Of a DNA stretch of 64,000 nt, positions 53,501 to 64,000 are shown one piece after another. The notes beneath the pieces are model-generated. The model had not been told where the DNA came from. It searched no databases and was given only the letters and a program-made list of their open reading frames with translations. Position 1 is the first letter of the stretch; every line of letters starts with the position of its first letter. The translations under genes were made by a program, and so were the position numbers. Source of the stretch: Eucommia ulmoides (taxonomy: Eukaryota; Streptophyta; Magnoliopsida; Garryales; Eucommiaceae); NCBI GenBank assembly GCA_016647705.1, contig CM028334.1:15546402-15610401 (forward strand), given 5' to 3'.

Positions 53501-55299
53501 TAACCCTCTTTTGGTAAATATATTTTAAATGGACCTTTTTCAGAAATTAAATTTTTAATTTATATTTTTTATGTAAACAACTCGACTTTAGACATTAGGA
53601 ATCCTAATAATATTAAATAAAAATATGAGTAATTCATTGCAGGGTATTCTTTTTAAACTTATTTCACAATTATAATTTTATTTTATTTTTTGTTTTTTTT
53701 TTTTACACTCCCAAAACTCAAATAAAAATATTTTGAAGGACCAGTAAAATTAAATATACGTAAAAAGTACAAAAATAGTTATAATTCTAAAATTATCCTT
53801 TTTTTATTTATAAAAACTCCACTTAATTTTTCGAAATTCTATTGAATTATATTTAATTTTCTACTAAAAGTTTGGCTTAATTTATTTTTTTAATATCCAC
53901 TACATTTTTGAAAGAGAGCTTATAAACACATTTTTTTACTATTCATACACTCCTTTAAAAAATATATATTTAATTAAATTATTAATTTATCTTTGATTTA
54001 CTAGCACATATATCCCTTAAGTTTTTTTTATTTTATTTTTATTTTAATTTTACATATTCCCCCCTCTCTCTCTCCACCCCCCACAATTATTTGCCCATTG
54101 CTCATCCCGCCGGTACCTTCACCACTGCCCAAGAACTGCCTCCTCGTCTCCTCGTCCTCCATATAGGAGGTAGTGATTTGGCGAGGGGTACTGGCCACAT
54201 GGTGGTTACCATTATGGAGATTGTTTGCGTGGGGGTGATTCGTTATTTAAAACAAATGGGTTAAAGTAAAGATATAAACTTATGTTAAAGGGTAAGAGAG
54301 TAATTTTAAAATTATTTTGATTTTTTTTAAATGCGTAATATTTAATAAAAATTGGTGTATATATGGAAGCTCCAAATTCAAAAATATCAAAAAATAGCTC
54401 ACCTATAAACAAAATACATTAAAATCAAAATGCCAAAAATACCCTTACTTATATTCCACTAAACATTATTTTTTGGGACATTCCACTTAAAGATTTGAAA
54501 TTCTAAAATATCTTTATTAATAATTCTATTGAATATATTTTTTTATATTTGTTTCTATTGAATAAACAAACAAGAATTCTATATCATCCGAAATTAATTT
54601 CTTCATAAAAAAATCAATTTAAACAAATATTTTTGAATATCAATGCAAATGTTCCATCCCTTGACGAAGTTGAGTTCAAGAAAAATAAGAAATATATGTT
54701 CATTCAGTTTTTCCTGCCCTTTCAATGGATAGTAACATTGATCAAAACGTTGAACAAATTTCTTCAACAGAAGCTAGGGAATCCAAAGAAAGAGTAAAAA
54801 ACCAACAGATGAAAATTTAACAAATAATTCCTTTTTAACATGTAATTCCCTATCAGGGCAATAGTCTCCATAATTACTAGCTATCAAAGTTTTCAAGTAT
54901 TGATGAATAGCATAAAGTAAATTAGTCTTTCTTAGATTACTTAATCTGATATCAATAAAGGATTCATTTATAGAAGGGATTTTCGTCCACCATGGTATAA
55001 GTGATATATAATGCACCTTTTACTACATTTTTTTTTCTTTTTAGAGAAATACAAAAAATATTTGTATTCAGTTTTTTGTTGAACATTCTCGAGCTACTAG
55101 AAAGATGTGCTAAAGAGATATTTTGAATGGAAAAATAGACAATTTAAGAATCAAATAAATGAAAACGACATAAACTTGAACTTTGTTCTACATAAATAGT
55201 GTATTTAAGTACGGATACATGCAATACATAAATAGGATTCATTATAACGCTATGAAAACTCTTTATGATTCTGTATTAAAAATAAAATATAATGTTTAT
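53501..55299. other. AT-rich sequence without a recognised gene
   Basis: A slightly GC-richer patch lies at 54060-54240. An 80-codon minus-strand frame at 54774-55016 (PWWTKIPSINESFIDIRLSN) does not look like low-complexity DNA, but I cannot assign it. It might be a fragment of an organellar or element gene. Confidence 0.4.
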
Positions 55300-55614
55300 T
55301 GTTGGCCCAGTGAACTACCCAAGAGGGGGGTGAATTGAGTAGATAAAAATTAATCCAAATAATAATACTTCAAAAAATCAAATAATTAATTTTATCCTAA
55401 ATTAATTATTATCTCTTTATAGTAGTGGATAAGGGTTATAATCTCTAAATGCACACCCAAACAACACAAAATAAAATAAAGGAAATAAATAATACAGTAC
55501 ACACCGATATATCCTGGTTCACTAAGCTAATTTTGGCTAATCCAGTCCTCCGAGCCCCACGAAGATTCGCACCCACTAATTACTAAGATTCCTTTAAATA
55601 GGTAGGAAGCAAAC

Positions 55615-57244
55615 TGTAAGACAAGCGTTTGTTACACGCTCGCGTATTGACTACTCGCAAGTGTACGAGGTCAAAATTTTAGTATAATGTGATCTTTAAG
55701 ATCGGGTATCGTATCCATAGGGATTAGTTGTCGTTATTATCGAGTACCGTAATTATCATGACCTAACTTTATCTAAGTTAAAAAGAATGTATTTAATTAA
55801 TTAATTAAACTAATACTAATATAACCTAATTTAATCTTTACTAATTATACTAATACGACATAGTTAAGGGATGGATTATCTAGGGATTAACTTTATTTAC
55901 TTAAACGTATTTGATTTCGTTTAGTTTACAATAATGACGTTCGAACTATTCGACAATCTCAGTTCGTAAACTCCTTCGCCACCTCTCCCGAGTGTAAAAC
56001 GAGGGAATACGTGACTTCATGTCAACGAAGAAGTCCCCCTCAACGTCTTAACGACCCTAGGTCACGTGAGTCTCGCCCCAACGTTATCGATTGCACACAA
56101 ATCCAACTCTCTCTTAGATTATTGGATCGTCGCGTTGTGTTTACCCTATTGACAATCTCAGTTCGTAAACTCCTCCGCCACCTCTCCTTAGTGTAAGACG
56201 AGGGAATACGTGACTATGTGTCAATGAAGAAGTCCCCCTCAACATCTTAACGATCCTAGGTCACGTGAGTCTTGCCCCAACGTCATCAATTGTCCACAAT
56301 CCAACTCTCTCCCGGGTTATTGGATCATTAGGTTGTGTTTACCCTAGTCCGAATTCGGGGTTACCTCTTCCAAGTGTCAAACACCGAATTCTCGATATAT
56401 CTATATAAGCATAATAAACAAACAATATGGCAAACACAATCACAATAGCGAAGAACAATTATTAAAGAAACACAACTCAAATAAAACTACGTTTTTATAA
56501 ATAATATTAATCCCATAGATAATCCACGTTTAACTCGTGGTCATAACCATTTATACATTGAAAACTGAGCTAAACATGCTCAAACAATTATTGAAGTTAA
56601 GAAATAAAAGGAAAAACGGATGAACTTAGCCGTAGTTCGAAGATTAGCCGCTAAAACTGTCCACCGATCGCTTCTCCTTCTCCGCGTGGTAATTTTCTCC
56701 TTTGGATTTGTTTGAGCACTCCCCATACTCTTTCTTTATTCTAAACTAAGCCCTAAGGACTCTAATGGCTGGGTGTTCTTCAAAGGAGAGGGGAGGAGAA
56801 TGGATTAAATAGAGAAAATATCTCAAAAAATATCTAATCTGGTACAGAGATGACCGCCTAGGCGGTGGGTATGTTGGTTCATTGATCGCCGCAGCGGTGA
56901 AGACAGCAGTGGATTTGGTGACCATCCTGCAGTTTCACTGCCTAGACGGTGAGCTTCCAACAGATTTAGGCCCTCTCTGCATTTTCACCGCCTAGGTGGT
57001 AGTCTAGACGCCTAGGCGGTGGGTTGCTATTTTGATTATTGCCTCCATGCTTGTTTTTCCACCGTTCTTCTACCATTATTGGTTCGATTTGTTCGTTTAC
57101 GCTTCGATTTCATACATTTTCAACCCACACACCTGATTTATACAAAAAGAATAAAAACTAATTAAAATATAATAAAATCCTATAAAAACACTCGAAAACT
57201 AACTTAGTTCGGCTTGGAAATAGATAGATAGATCATACCTATCA
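55615..57244 (-). mobile_element. Solo LTR E of the gypsy family
   Basis: On the minus strand it reads TGATAGGT... to ...GCTTGTCTTACA. The perfect CAAAC duplication is at 55610-55614 and 57245-57249. It shares with LTR F the terminal wording CAATACGCGAGCGTG. A roughly 199-bp module is doubled (phase points 55971 and 56170). The palindrome cluster at 56850-57022 has CCTAGG cores plus one CCGCAG variant. No interior remains. Confidence 0.9.
56848..57025. promoter_or_regulatory. Palindrome cluster in LTR E
   Basis: ACCGCCTAGGCGGTGGG (56852), ATCGCCGCAGCGGTGAAG (56884), CACTGCCTAGACGGTGAG (56937), CACCGCCTAGGTGGTAG (56987) and ACGCCTAGGCGGTGGG (57008), at irregular spacing. Confidence 0.7.
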
Positions 57245-59249
57245 CAAACCTTTACAAAAATGATTCTTTTCACAAATTCAGAATCAACCTTTACAAACCT
57301 TTTCCCAGGCTCATGAATAACCTCTTCTTTTTTCCAAGCCCAAGAATAACCTTATTTTTTTACAAGCTAAAGATTAACCTAATTCTATTACAGGGAGAAT
57401 CACGACCTAATTCTATTTATATCTTAGGCTCAAGAATCAAAACCTCAGAAAAACACTCTAACTATCATTTTCCTATGTGAGGATGAAACCTTTACAAATC
57501 ACTCACAATTAATTCTATAAAGGCAGAATTAAAACCTAATTTTTTTATACTCTAACCAAAGATCAAAACCTCAATCTCTTTACTGGAAAAGATTGATACC
57601 AGCTATCCTTGATTAGACACTCCCAATAGTTTCTAATTTGACACTCAACTCACCAATTACAAATAATTGATAAGTGATTTTCCCACTCAGAACTTCTACC
57701 ACCCCAGATAAATTTAAACTCAATTAATATCCCGATACTAGTGATAGAAAAATGAGAATTTCAAAATCTGATTTCAAATAAAGATGGGTAGCAAGCAGTT
57801 AAGCACATAATCAAATTTTCTCAAAAAATTGTTTCAAAAATATTTTTCAATAAAAAATTCAAAAAATAATTTCAAAGATCAAATTCTAAATAATAAATAA
57901 TAGAATCAAGCAACAATTAATAGTAAGTAATTTGGAATGATCTCACCAGAATTCTACCGAAAGAATAATGATTAGAATAGTAATGACACTTCAGATCGGT
58001 AGTAGTAATAATCCACAGCAAATGTTTCTCAAGAACAAATCTCAAGAAAGGTCTCATAATGCACTCAGTATGATTACTCTTAGAAAGCACGAGAGCTAAA
58101 TAACTCAGAATAATTGAGATTATCTTGATTAATTAAAACCACAAAAACGCAGGTTTACTTATAAGGAAAAAAAACAAGCCCTCCAACGGCTAATTCTCAT
58201 AAAATCATGATATTTAATTACACCAATAGACCCTCTATATCATAATGATTCATTCCTGATATAATTCACTTAAAATATCTCTTAAAATATTCAATTAAGT
58301 CCTTCAAACTTTTACTCAAACTCAATTAGATAAGATAGAAAGAATTATATGTACCAAATTGAGAAATATAAAAAATACTTGAATTATATCTATAGGGATA
58401 TTTAAATATTAATTAAATAACTCTAAATATATCAAATTCCTAAGATATCTCGTATATCTTAACCATAAACGGCTAGTAACGACTACTGTTTGAATAAAAA
58501 CCAAAATTCCATAAATCCTGAAATAGATCCATCTGTCGACCGACCAAGGCCCATCTGTCAACCGCCCGATTTAGGATGTAGCCAAGCCAAAAATCCTTCG
58601 CCTATCGATCGACTGCCCATACTTTATCTGTTAACCAGACGATTTAGAAAGTTACACAAGTCAATTTACTTGTCGACCAAAAGATACAGAGACTTCTTTT
58701 TTTGGCCATAGATTAACTTACCTATCGACCGAACGATCTAGCAACTTCTCCTTTTAAGCATCTGTCGACCAATAAGTTGACTTCTTAAGCTAGAACATCT
58801 CTGCTTAATCTGATTTTAATTTATTTTCTTCGACGTTTTCACCCCTTTAACAGATTTCGTTTCTCCGTTAGTTCCACTAAAATCTTAAATTCAATTTTAA
58901 TCAATTATCTTTATTTATTTTTCAATTACACATAGGAGCAAATAATTTAACTAATTAGGATCCTATAAAAACACACATAATTTTGAAAAATATTTTGTGT
59001 CGTGTGTGATCCTAACTAGGATACATTAAGAGTTAAAATTTAACCTAAGTTAATTTTTTTAGGTTCTTCAATTTTTTCAAACTCTTAATCTTCCATCATC
59101 TTTGTCATCGTCTTTTGCATTGTCACAATATCTTCATGATCATTTTTATCATTGGAACTAATAAACTAAAACACTCAAAAAACTCGTTAGTTCCACAAAA
59201 AATATCAATATTTAATTATTCATCAAAATCTTAGGATCAACAAGAAGTA

Positions 59250-59900
59250 TACTCTTCTTTACACTCCATAGGGCGTACTTGGAACACTCTATTTTTATAT
59301 GTCCAGTTTTCTTGCATAAGAAACAGGTAAAATTCTAATCCTGATTCTTTTGTAATTTGGACTGGATTGTGTTCCAACTACAGTTTCCTAACATTTATCT
59401 CTTAGTCGTTTCTTACCCTTAGAGGTAATAGCTAAGTGAGCAATTTTTGTCCTTTCTTGCTTAATTCTTTTCTTCTTCTTCCACATAGTCAGATATGAGC
59501 TCATTAAGAATCCATTTTCTTTTCGAGTATTATAACTCACCGTAAACTGACTGTATTGTGCAGAAAGAGAAATAAGTACTAAATACATGAGTTAGTCCTT
59601 AGACAGTTCTAACTTTAGTGCCTTTAGTTCCGAAGCGATATTGGACATTTTCATAATGTACACCCTTACATTCTCTTTTTCCTTTTATACTTTATGGAGA
59701 CAATATTAGCTAAAAGCGTACTTGTCTTTACCTTTTCGTTCTTTACAAAATATTTTTTTATTTCCTTAGGGAACATCTCAGCAGTTACCTCTTCGGATAT
59801 ACCGCCCCTAAATGCTTCCAGAACGTCGTGTTGGATCATCATAAGATTTATGTGAGAACGATTGAAATGTTCTCTCTCTAATTCTTAAAGTTCGTGTCGC
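59250..59900 (-). pseudogene. Copia gag relic with CCHC knuckle (minus strand)
   Basis: On the minus strand from about 59880: VLEAFRGGISEEVTAEMFPK, then EIKKYFVKNEKVKTSTLLAN, IVSIKYKRK, and in 59588-59388 LVLISLSAQYSQFTVSYNTR. Then comes a lysine-rich EEEK/KKRIKQERTK segment and a zinc knuckle CFLCKKTGHIKIEC at 59325-59284 (C-x2-C-x4-H-x4-C). The order is that of plant Copia gag. It is broken by several frameshifts and stops and is cut 30 codons after the knuckle by the LTR at 59242. Its lineage differs from the gag at 18702. Confidence 0.88.
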
Positions 59901-59939
59901 TAAGCACTGAAATGAAATTTATGTTGGTAGTAATAGTAG

Positions 59940-60600
59940 CGGTAACTAAACAGAAAATAAAATAAACAAGCACACATACAATTACGAAATAAATTAATAA
60001 AATAATACATGAATAATTAATCCAAATTTGGGGACTCATCTCAAGATACCTAGCACAACATTAATTCCTAGTCTTTAGATAGAAGAATTAACTGTAATTG
60101 GTACTTTTAGCGCAAGAATCAAATGTTGACAATAGGTCATGTGAAGCAATAAGTCGTTTTTTGAACCGACTTAGTGTTCACATGGAAACTTGATAATCAT
60201 CACACATTTATTCCCGCAAGTATGTTTATTATTTGGCCAAACAATAACCTTTCTTTGAACCGATTATTGATTGCATAGATAATAATCATACTAATTCTTA
60301 AATAGTGTCTATTATTTAGTTAAAAGATAACCTTCCTTTGGGTCGGTTATGGTTTGCATAAACAATAAACATCAAATTAGCTCATTATTAGGTTAAACAA
60401 TAACATTCTTTTGGGCCAATTATTGTTCGCATAATAATCGTTTAATTTATGTTTATTAGTTTGCCAAACAATAACCTACGTTTGGGTCGGTTATTGCTTG
60501 CATAAATAACAACCATCAACAACTACCAATGTTTATTATTTGGCCAAACAATAGTCTTCCTTTGGGTCGGCTATTGTTTGTTAACAAACATTAACATCTT
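59940..60600 (-). repeat. Leader tandem array upstream of the antisense gag
   Basis: At 60210-60600 five units of about 70-80 bases each contain, on the plus strand, TTATTATTTGGCCAAACAAT, then AACCTTCCTTTGGGTCGGTT and ATTGTTTGCAT. In gag orientation they lie upstream of the ORF. The minus-strand core GACCCAAAGGAAGGTTATTG is close to CTGCCCAAAGGGGGTTATTG in the LARD array at 42190-43050. Confidence 0.8.
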
Positions 60601-60694
60601 AATATCCCAAAATAAAATAAACAACATAACAGAGATTACTTTGGTAACATATTGTTTCATTTTAATTTATTTCAAGATATAAGATTATGTTAGT

Positions 60695-62098
60695 TGATAA
60701 GTGTAAAATACCTATCTACTTTTAAACCGAATTTGGTAGTTTTCGAGTGAATTAGTAATATTTAATTGTATTTTTATTAGTTTTTATGTAACTCAGGTGT
60801 AGGGACGCAAACAAGCGACAAATGAGCAAAAACGGTGGAAAAACAGTGAAGAAATGATAAAGAAACAAGGTTTCAAAATCACAAGAGCCACCGCCATGGC
60901 GAGAAGTCCACTGCCGCGGCGGTGAGATTGTAGAGAGTGCTGAATTTGAACAAGTCCTACTATGGCAGCGCAAGGCCACCGCCGCGGCGGTAAAATATCT
61001 GTGAGCTAATCGACATACCCACCGCCACGGTGGTGAATCCCAAGGCCACGGCGGTAGGTTCTGTACAGCAAAATAGATATTTTCAGATATTTTGAAACCT
61101 CGCACCTATAAATACCCATTCTCCCACTTCCATCAAAAAGGTTGGAAGGCTAAAACGTCCCTAAACCTTAGGGGGTGGTCCTTGGCCATTTTTTAAGAGC
61201 TCAAAGAGGAGATTCATCATCCGGAGAAGAGGAAACATTGGCGGATCAATGTTCGGCGAAAGTGGAAACCACTCCACTTTAAGATTTGATCTTTCTTTCT
61301 TTGTTTCTCTCATTGTAACTTAATATTTTATTGTAAATGATGTTGAATTCCTCTTGGTTTAATGTTCTAATGTCCAAGATCATGTTAGATTAGATAAATA
61401 TTAGTTAGGGATCGATGTAGTTGTGTAAATACTAATTTGATGAAATATATGTTTCGTTAACGGTTGTTTGCTTTTAAATCCGATTGTGTTTATCATTTTA
61501 TGACAATCTTAGTATGCTTGTTAAGGTATTAGGGTTGGATTTGAGAATACAGGGTTTGACACTCGGAAGAAGTAACCCTGGATTCGGATTAGAGTAAACA
61601 CATCGTTACGATCTAACGACCCGGGAGGACATTAGTGAGTGTGCAATCGATGACGTTGGGGGCAAGACTCACGTGACCTAGTATCGTTAAGACGTTGAGG
61701 GGGACCTCTTCGTTGACTCGAAGTCACGTATTCACTCGTCTTACACTCAGGAAAGGTGGCAAGTGAGTTTACGAACCGAGATTGTCGGATACCTAAATAC
61801 CGTTATTGTTAACTGAACAAAATCAAACACGTATTAAGTGAACGAAATCAATCCCTAAGTAATCAAATTAGTTAAGATTAACCCACTCATTTTAGTTTAA
61901 CTTAGTTTTAATTAGTTTAATTTTAAATCATTTCTTTAACCGTCTAGATAATATGAGACTATGCAAATTACTGTATTTAATTATTCAATTCGTCCCTGTG
62001 GAAACGATATCCGATCTTAAAGATCCACTATATTGAAACTGAATCTCGTGCACTTGCGAGTAGTCAATACGCGAGCGTGACAAACGCTTTATTGTACA
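60695..62098 (+). repeat. Element F 5' LTR (gypsy family)
   Basis: Starts TGATAAGTGTAAAATACC and ends GCTTTATTGTACA. It has a single version of the 200-bp module, a palindrome cluster with CCGCGG and CCATGG-like cores (60880-61055), and a TATA box at 61107-61114. The downstream order (ACACTCGGAAGAAGTAACCC, TTGGGGGCAAGACTCACGTG, TTGAGGGGGACCTCTTCGTT) is the family's. Confidence 0.88.
60880..61055. promoter_or_regulatory. Palindrome cluster with CCGCGG core in LTR F, upstream of TATA
   Basis: CCACCGCCATGGCGAGAAG (60888), CCACTGCCGCGGCGGTGAG (60909), CCACCGCCGCGGCGGTAAA (60974), CCACCGCCACGGTGGTGAA (61020) and GGCCACGGCGGTAGG (61043). The TATA box TATAAATA follows at 61107. Confidence 0.72.
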
Positions 62099-62104
62099 AG
62101 TTTT

Positions 62105-62122
62105 TGGCGCCGTTGCCGGAGA
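62105..62122 (+). other. Primer-binding site of element F, tRNA-Asp type
   Basis: TGGCGCCGTTGCCGGAGA differs at one base from the complement of the tRNA-Asp 3' end. It is preceded by the usual ACAAGTTTT spacer after the LTR. This is the best-preserved site of the family here. Confidence 0.88.
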
Positions 62123-62279
62123 CGGTGTTAAATGCGTAGAATTGATATTGCACTAAGTAGTTGAATATTAATCCAGATAATTCTTTTGTTTTAATTTTCT
62201 TTTCTTTTTTTATTTATTTTGTTAATTTGTTTCGTGAGTTGTGATCAAACAGTGCAACGTAGAAGAAGTTGAAATTCTT

Positions 62280-62350
62280 GACTTTTGATCCTGAGATCGA
62301 GTATACGTTGAAAAGGATAAGGAGAGAGACAAGAATCCAACTTCAATACC
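62280..62350 (+). pseudogene. Gag N-terminal remnant of element F
   Basis: In one frame the sequence reads FDPEIEYTLKRIRRETRIQL before a TGA. This resembles the start of Tat/Athila gag (F-D-P-E-I-E-x-T-x-x-x-x-R-R-E). Only about 25 codons remain. Downstream AQPNPARDN near 62418 may be a further scrap in another frame. Confidence 0.55.
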
Positions 62351-62659
62351 ATGAATCGTGATCCAACGGAGCATTTTTTTTTCCAAATTCCTTGTCAATG
62401 AGGGATTTTGGTGAAAAATGCTCAACCAAATCCAGCTAGGGACAATAAATCAAGCAAGTTACATTTTTTGATCCAAAACCGATGGTATCAATTTTTACCC
62501 GATTTTTGCTATTATTTATTTTTTGGAGGCCGAAAGCATGTTTGGAGGTAAATGAAAGAGTGGGGATACTCGGAGATGTGTTGCGCACTTAAAATCGTTG
62601 AAAAATCGAAGTAGAAATGCATGGTGTGGAGCCTTTGTGTGAAAACTTGAAGAAAAAAA

Positions 62660-62905
62660 TGAAAATCCAACAGTAGGCTCACCACCGCAGCCGTGGACGC
62701 ACCACCGCGGCAGTGAAAATACAAGATGTCAAGTTTTTAGCATAAATGCCTCACCGCCGCAGCGGTGAAACCCACCGCCGCGGAGGTGAAACAATAGAGT
62801 ATATGTTTTTGAAAAAGGGCTTCACCGCCGAGGTGGTGATATGACAGAATGTTTTGGTTTTAAAAAGGCGCTCACACCATCGCAGCGATGAGGCCTCTAT
62901 TTGAT
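62660..62905. repeat. Palindrome cluster in the interior of element F
   Basis: TCACCACCGCAGCCGTGGA (62679), CACCACCGCGGCAGTGAAA (62700), TCACCGCCGCAGCGGTGAAA (62750), CCCACCGCCGCGGAGGTGAA (62771), TCACCGCCGAGGTGGTGAT (62822) and CACCATCGCAGCGATGAGG (62875). It is the same kind of dyad as in the LTR but downstream of the primer site, so it would be in every genomic RNA copy. Confidence 0.7.
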
Positions 62906-63430
62906 TAAAACCATACCGCTATACAAAAACGCCACAACCACCTCTAAAACTCCAAAATTTATCCATTTTCATCCTTCCAAACTGTTTCAAACCCTCAAAT
63001 TCATCATTCCATTTACAAAATTTGTGATTTCCACCCCAAAGCATCCACCAAAAATCAGTGGTTTTATTTTTTGTGATGAATTAAGTTTCTATGGATTGTT
63101 AAATTGTGTGAAACAAAATTGCATGCTACATTGTTCATATTTTGTTGAAACGTTGCGATTAGTGTGTGCGCAAGATCAAATCCAACGGCTCTTTGGCGCG
63201 TGCTTCGGCATTGACATGAGTGCTTATCCACCTATGCCGCATGTTCCGCCGCACCTTTTGTAACCACCACAATTTCCATTCCGACGTGATAGTGGTGGCG
63301 ATGACTTTCCTCCAACGAATAGTAAGGGGAAAGACTTTTAAGTCTTATCCCCTAGGTATGTGTCGGCACCCAATTTTACTTGTCATTGCTATAAATTGTT
63401 ATTGGGTTCTCTGCTTAGTCAGTAAGGACA
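62906..63430 (+). other. Element F interior with an unassigned 120-codon frame
   Basis: The frame at 62901-63263 ends in a proline/methionine-rich segment (SAYPPMPHVPPHLL). A similar proline-rich ending (PPPIQDDYIYENPMWLTCPL) occurs in element A, but the two do not align well. I cannot call a domain. Confidence 0.4.
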
Positions 63431-64000
63431 CTGCATCTTTTAAGTTTGGGGGAAATGTACATCACGTTTTGTGTTGTTAAAGAAAGATGTGGAGGATGAA
63501 AATATTTTTTGTATGTAGAACTTTATTTTTTAGTTAAGTTGTAGTTTAATTTTCATGTTTTTGCATGTTAAATGCTTAGATTAGTATATGTATGTTAGTA
63601 TTTAGATTTAATATAGTATTGTGTATGTATGAAGTCTTATATGCTTTATGAGTTGTTGAATTCGTCTAGGGCCGTTTCCCGATGATGAAAATTATCTCTC
63701 AATTGTATATCGAGGTCGGGGATAATGCTAGTCATGTGTGTTTTGTGTGCTTAGTATGTCGATTAGGTAAAAATTATCATGATCCTTAAATCGCACAATC
63801 GCATGGACTCAATGTATAATTATGTGAATGAATTGACATTGATTATTCTGTAATAAGTTCATGACAGAAAAGAGGAATCTAGAACTTGATTTAGGGTAGA
63901 CTTGAGGAGAAATCCTAGGTAAGGTAATTCCGGAGGCATGATTTAGGCCTTCATTTTTTTTCGCTTGAACCTTTTGTAGCTTCCCTGAAAAATTTATTCT

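Larger units (their letters stand above)
55300..59242 (-). mobile_element. Inverted Copia LTR of the 16527 family, split by solo LTR E
   Basis: The plus strand begins TGTTGGCCCAGTGAACTACC and ends CTTAGGATCAACA, the reverse complement of the LTR at 16527-18651. Removing the nested LTR (55615-57244) leaves about 2.3 kb, matching the family. It includes the GTCGACC dyad cluster (about 58525-58800). No TSD is found (TTTAT versus AGAAG): its right edge abuts a different Copia gag, so one flank was probably lost by deletion or recombination. Confidence 0.85.
60695..64000 (+). mobile_element. Element F: gypsy-family element running off the right edge
   Basis: 5' LTR, primer site, a gag N-terminal scrap and non-coding sequence with more palindromes. 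From about 63430 comes the conserved interior block also seen in A and D (CTTTTAAGTTTGGGGGAAAT near 63437, GGGCCGTTTCCCGATGATGA near 63670, GAGGAGAAATCCTAGGTAAG near 63902). The 3' LTR lies outside the window, so no TSD can be checked. No pol is seen between the primer site and the right edge. Confidence 0.82.

Noticed and set aside
54774-55016. 80-codon minus-strand frame that might be an organellar DNA insertion
   Set aside because: It looks less random than its surroundings, but I could not match it to any plastid or mitochondrial gene, so no call is made.
55300-59242. Treating the inverted Copia LTR and the antisense gag at 59250 as one element
   Set aside because: The LTR abuts the gag right after the zinc knuckle with no primer site or spacer, and the gag differs in lineage from the one that belongs to this LTR family at 18702.

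Overview
This is nuclear DNA from a flowering plant, most likely a eudicot. It is AT-rich, has almost no intact genes, and is built from nested, decayed LTR retrotransposons plus a few DNA transposons, a SINE and satellite-like tandem arrays. There are no rRNA or tRNA genes, operons or CRISPR arrays. Only one host gene looks intact: a small single-exon gene on the minus strand at 48163-48636. A second host gene is suggested by one orphan first exon at 16346-16412, cut off from any later exon by a 7.2 kb retrotransposon.

Layout. 1-6912: an old Copia LTR (running off the left edge) split by a complete Ty3/gypsy Tat/Athila-like element (430-5742, TSD CTATC). 6913-8586: a minus-strand Copia gag scrap in otherwise blank DNA. 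8587-15256: a Copia element with readable gag, pre-integrase, integrase tail, reverse transcriptase and RNase H, interrupted by an LTR fragment (10262-11532) and a solo LTR (12345-13755, TSD GTTAC), both of the gypsy family. 16527-23725: a gag-only Sirevirus-like Copia element with 2.1 kb LTRs. 23726-33000: a Mutator-like (MULE) transposase gene on the minus strand facing a plus-strand plant-mobile-domain-like ORF. It carries a chromovirus-like insertion (24319-26133, TSD TCTAT) and a one-LTR gypsy element (27375-31066, TSD CTTGT). 33000-37900: Tourist/Harbinger-like elements, a SINE with a 10-bp TSD, and two tandem arrays. 37901-45186: a large non-coding LTR element (LARD type, TSD CTCAA). 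45187-55300: MITE-like DNA, the intact gene, tandem repeats and a 1.24 kb near-perfect inverted repeat. 55300-59242: an inverted Copia LTR holding a nested solo gypsy LTR (TSD CAAAC). 59250-60600: an antisense Copia gag relic with leader repeats. 60695-64000: the 5' part of another gypsy element running off the right edge.

The main theme is one gypsy family present six times (here named A-F). Its members share the LTR plan, a tRNA-Asp-type primer site and a long conserved non-coding block. Upstream of the LTR TATA box they carry clusters of short GC-rich palindromes of the form CACCGC-N6-GCGGTG whose six-base core is itself a palindrome that changes between copies (CTGCAG, CCTAGG, CTTAAG, CCGCGG). 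The unrelated Copia LTR family carries its own cluster of GTCGAC-type dyads. These palindrome clusters, the single-LTR insertion with a clean TSD, and the 1.24 kb hairpin are the best candidates for something undescribed. All family assignments come from reading motifs by eye; no search was run.
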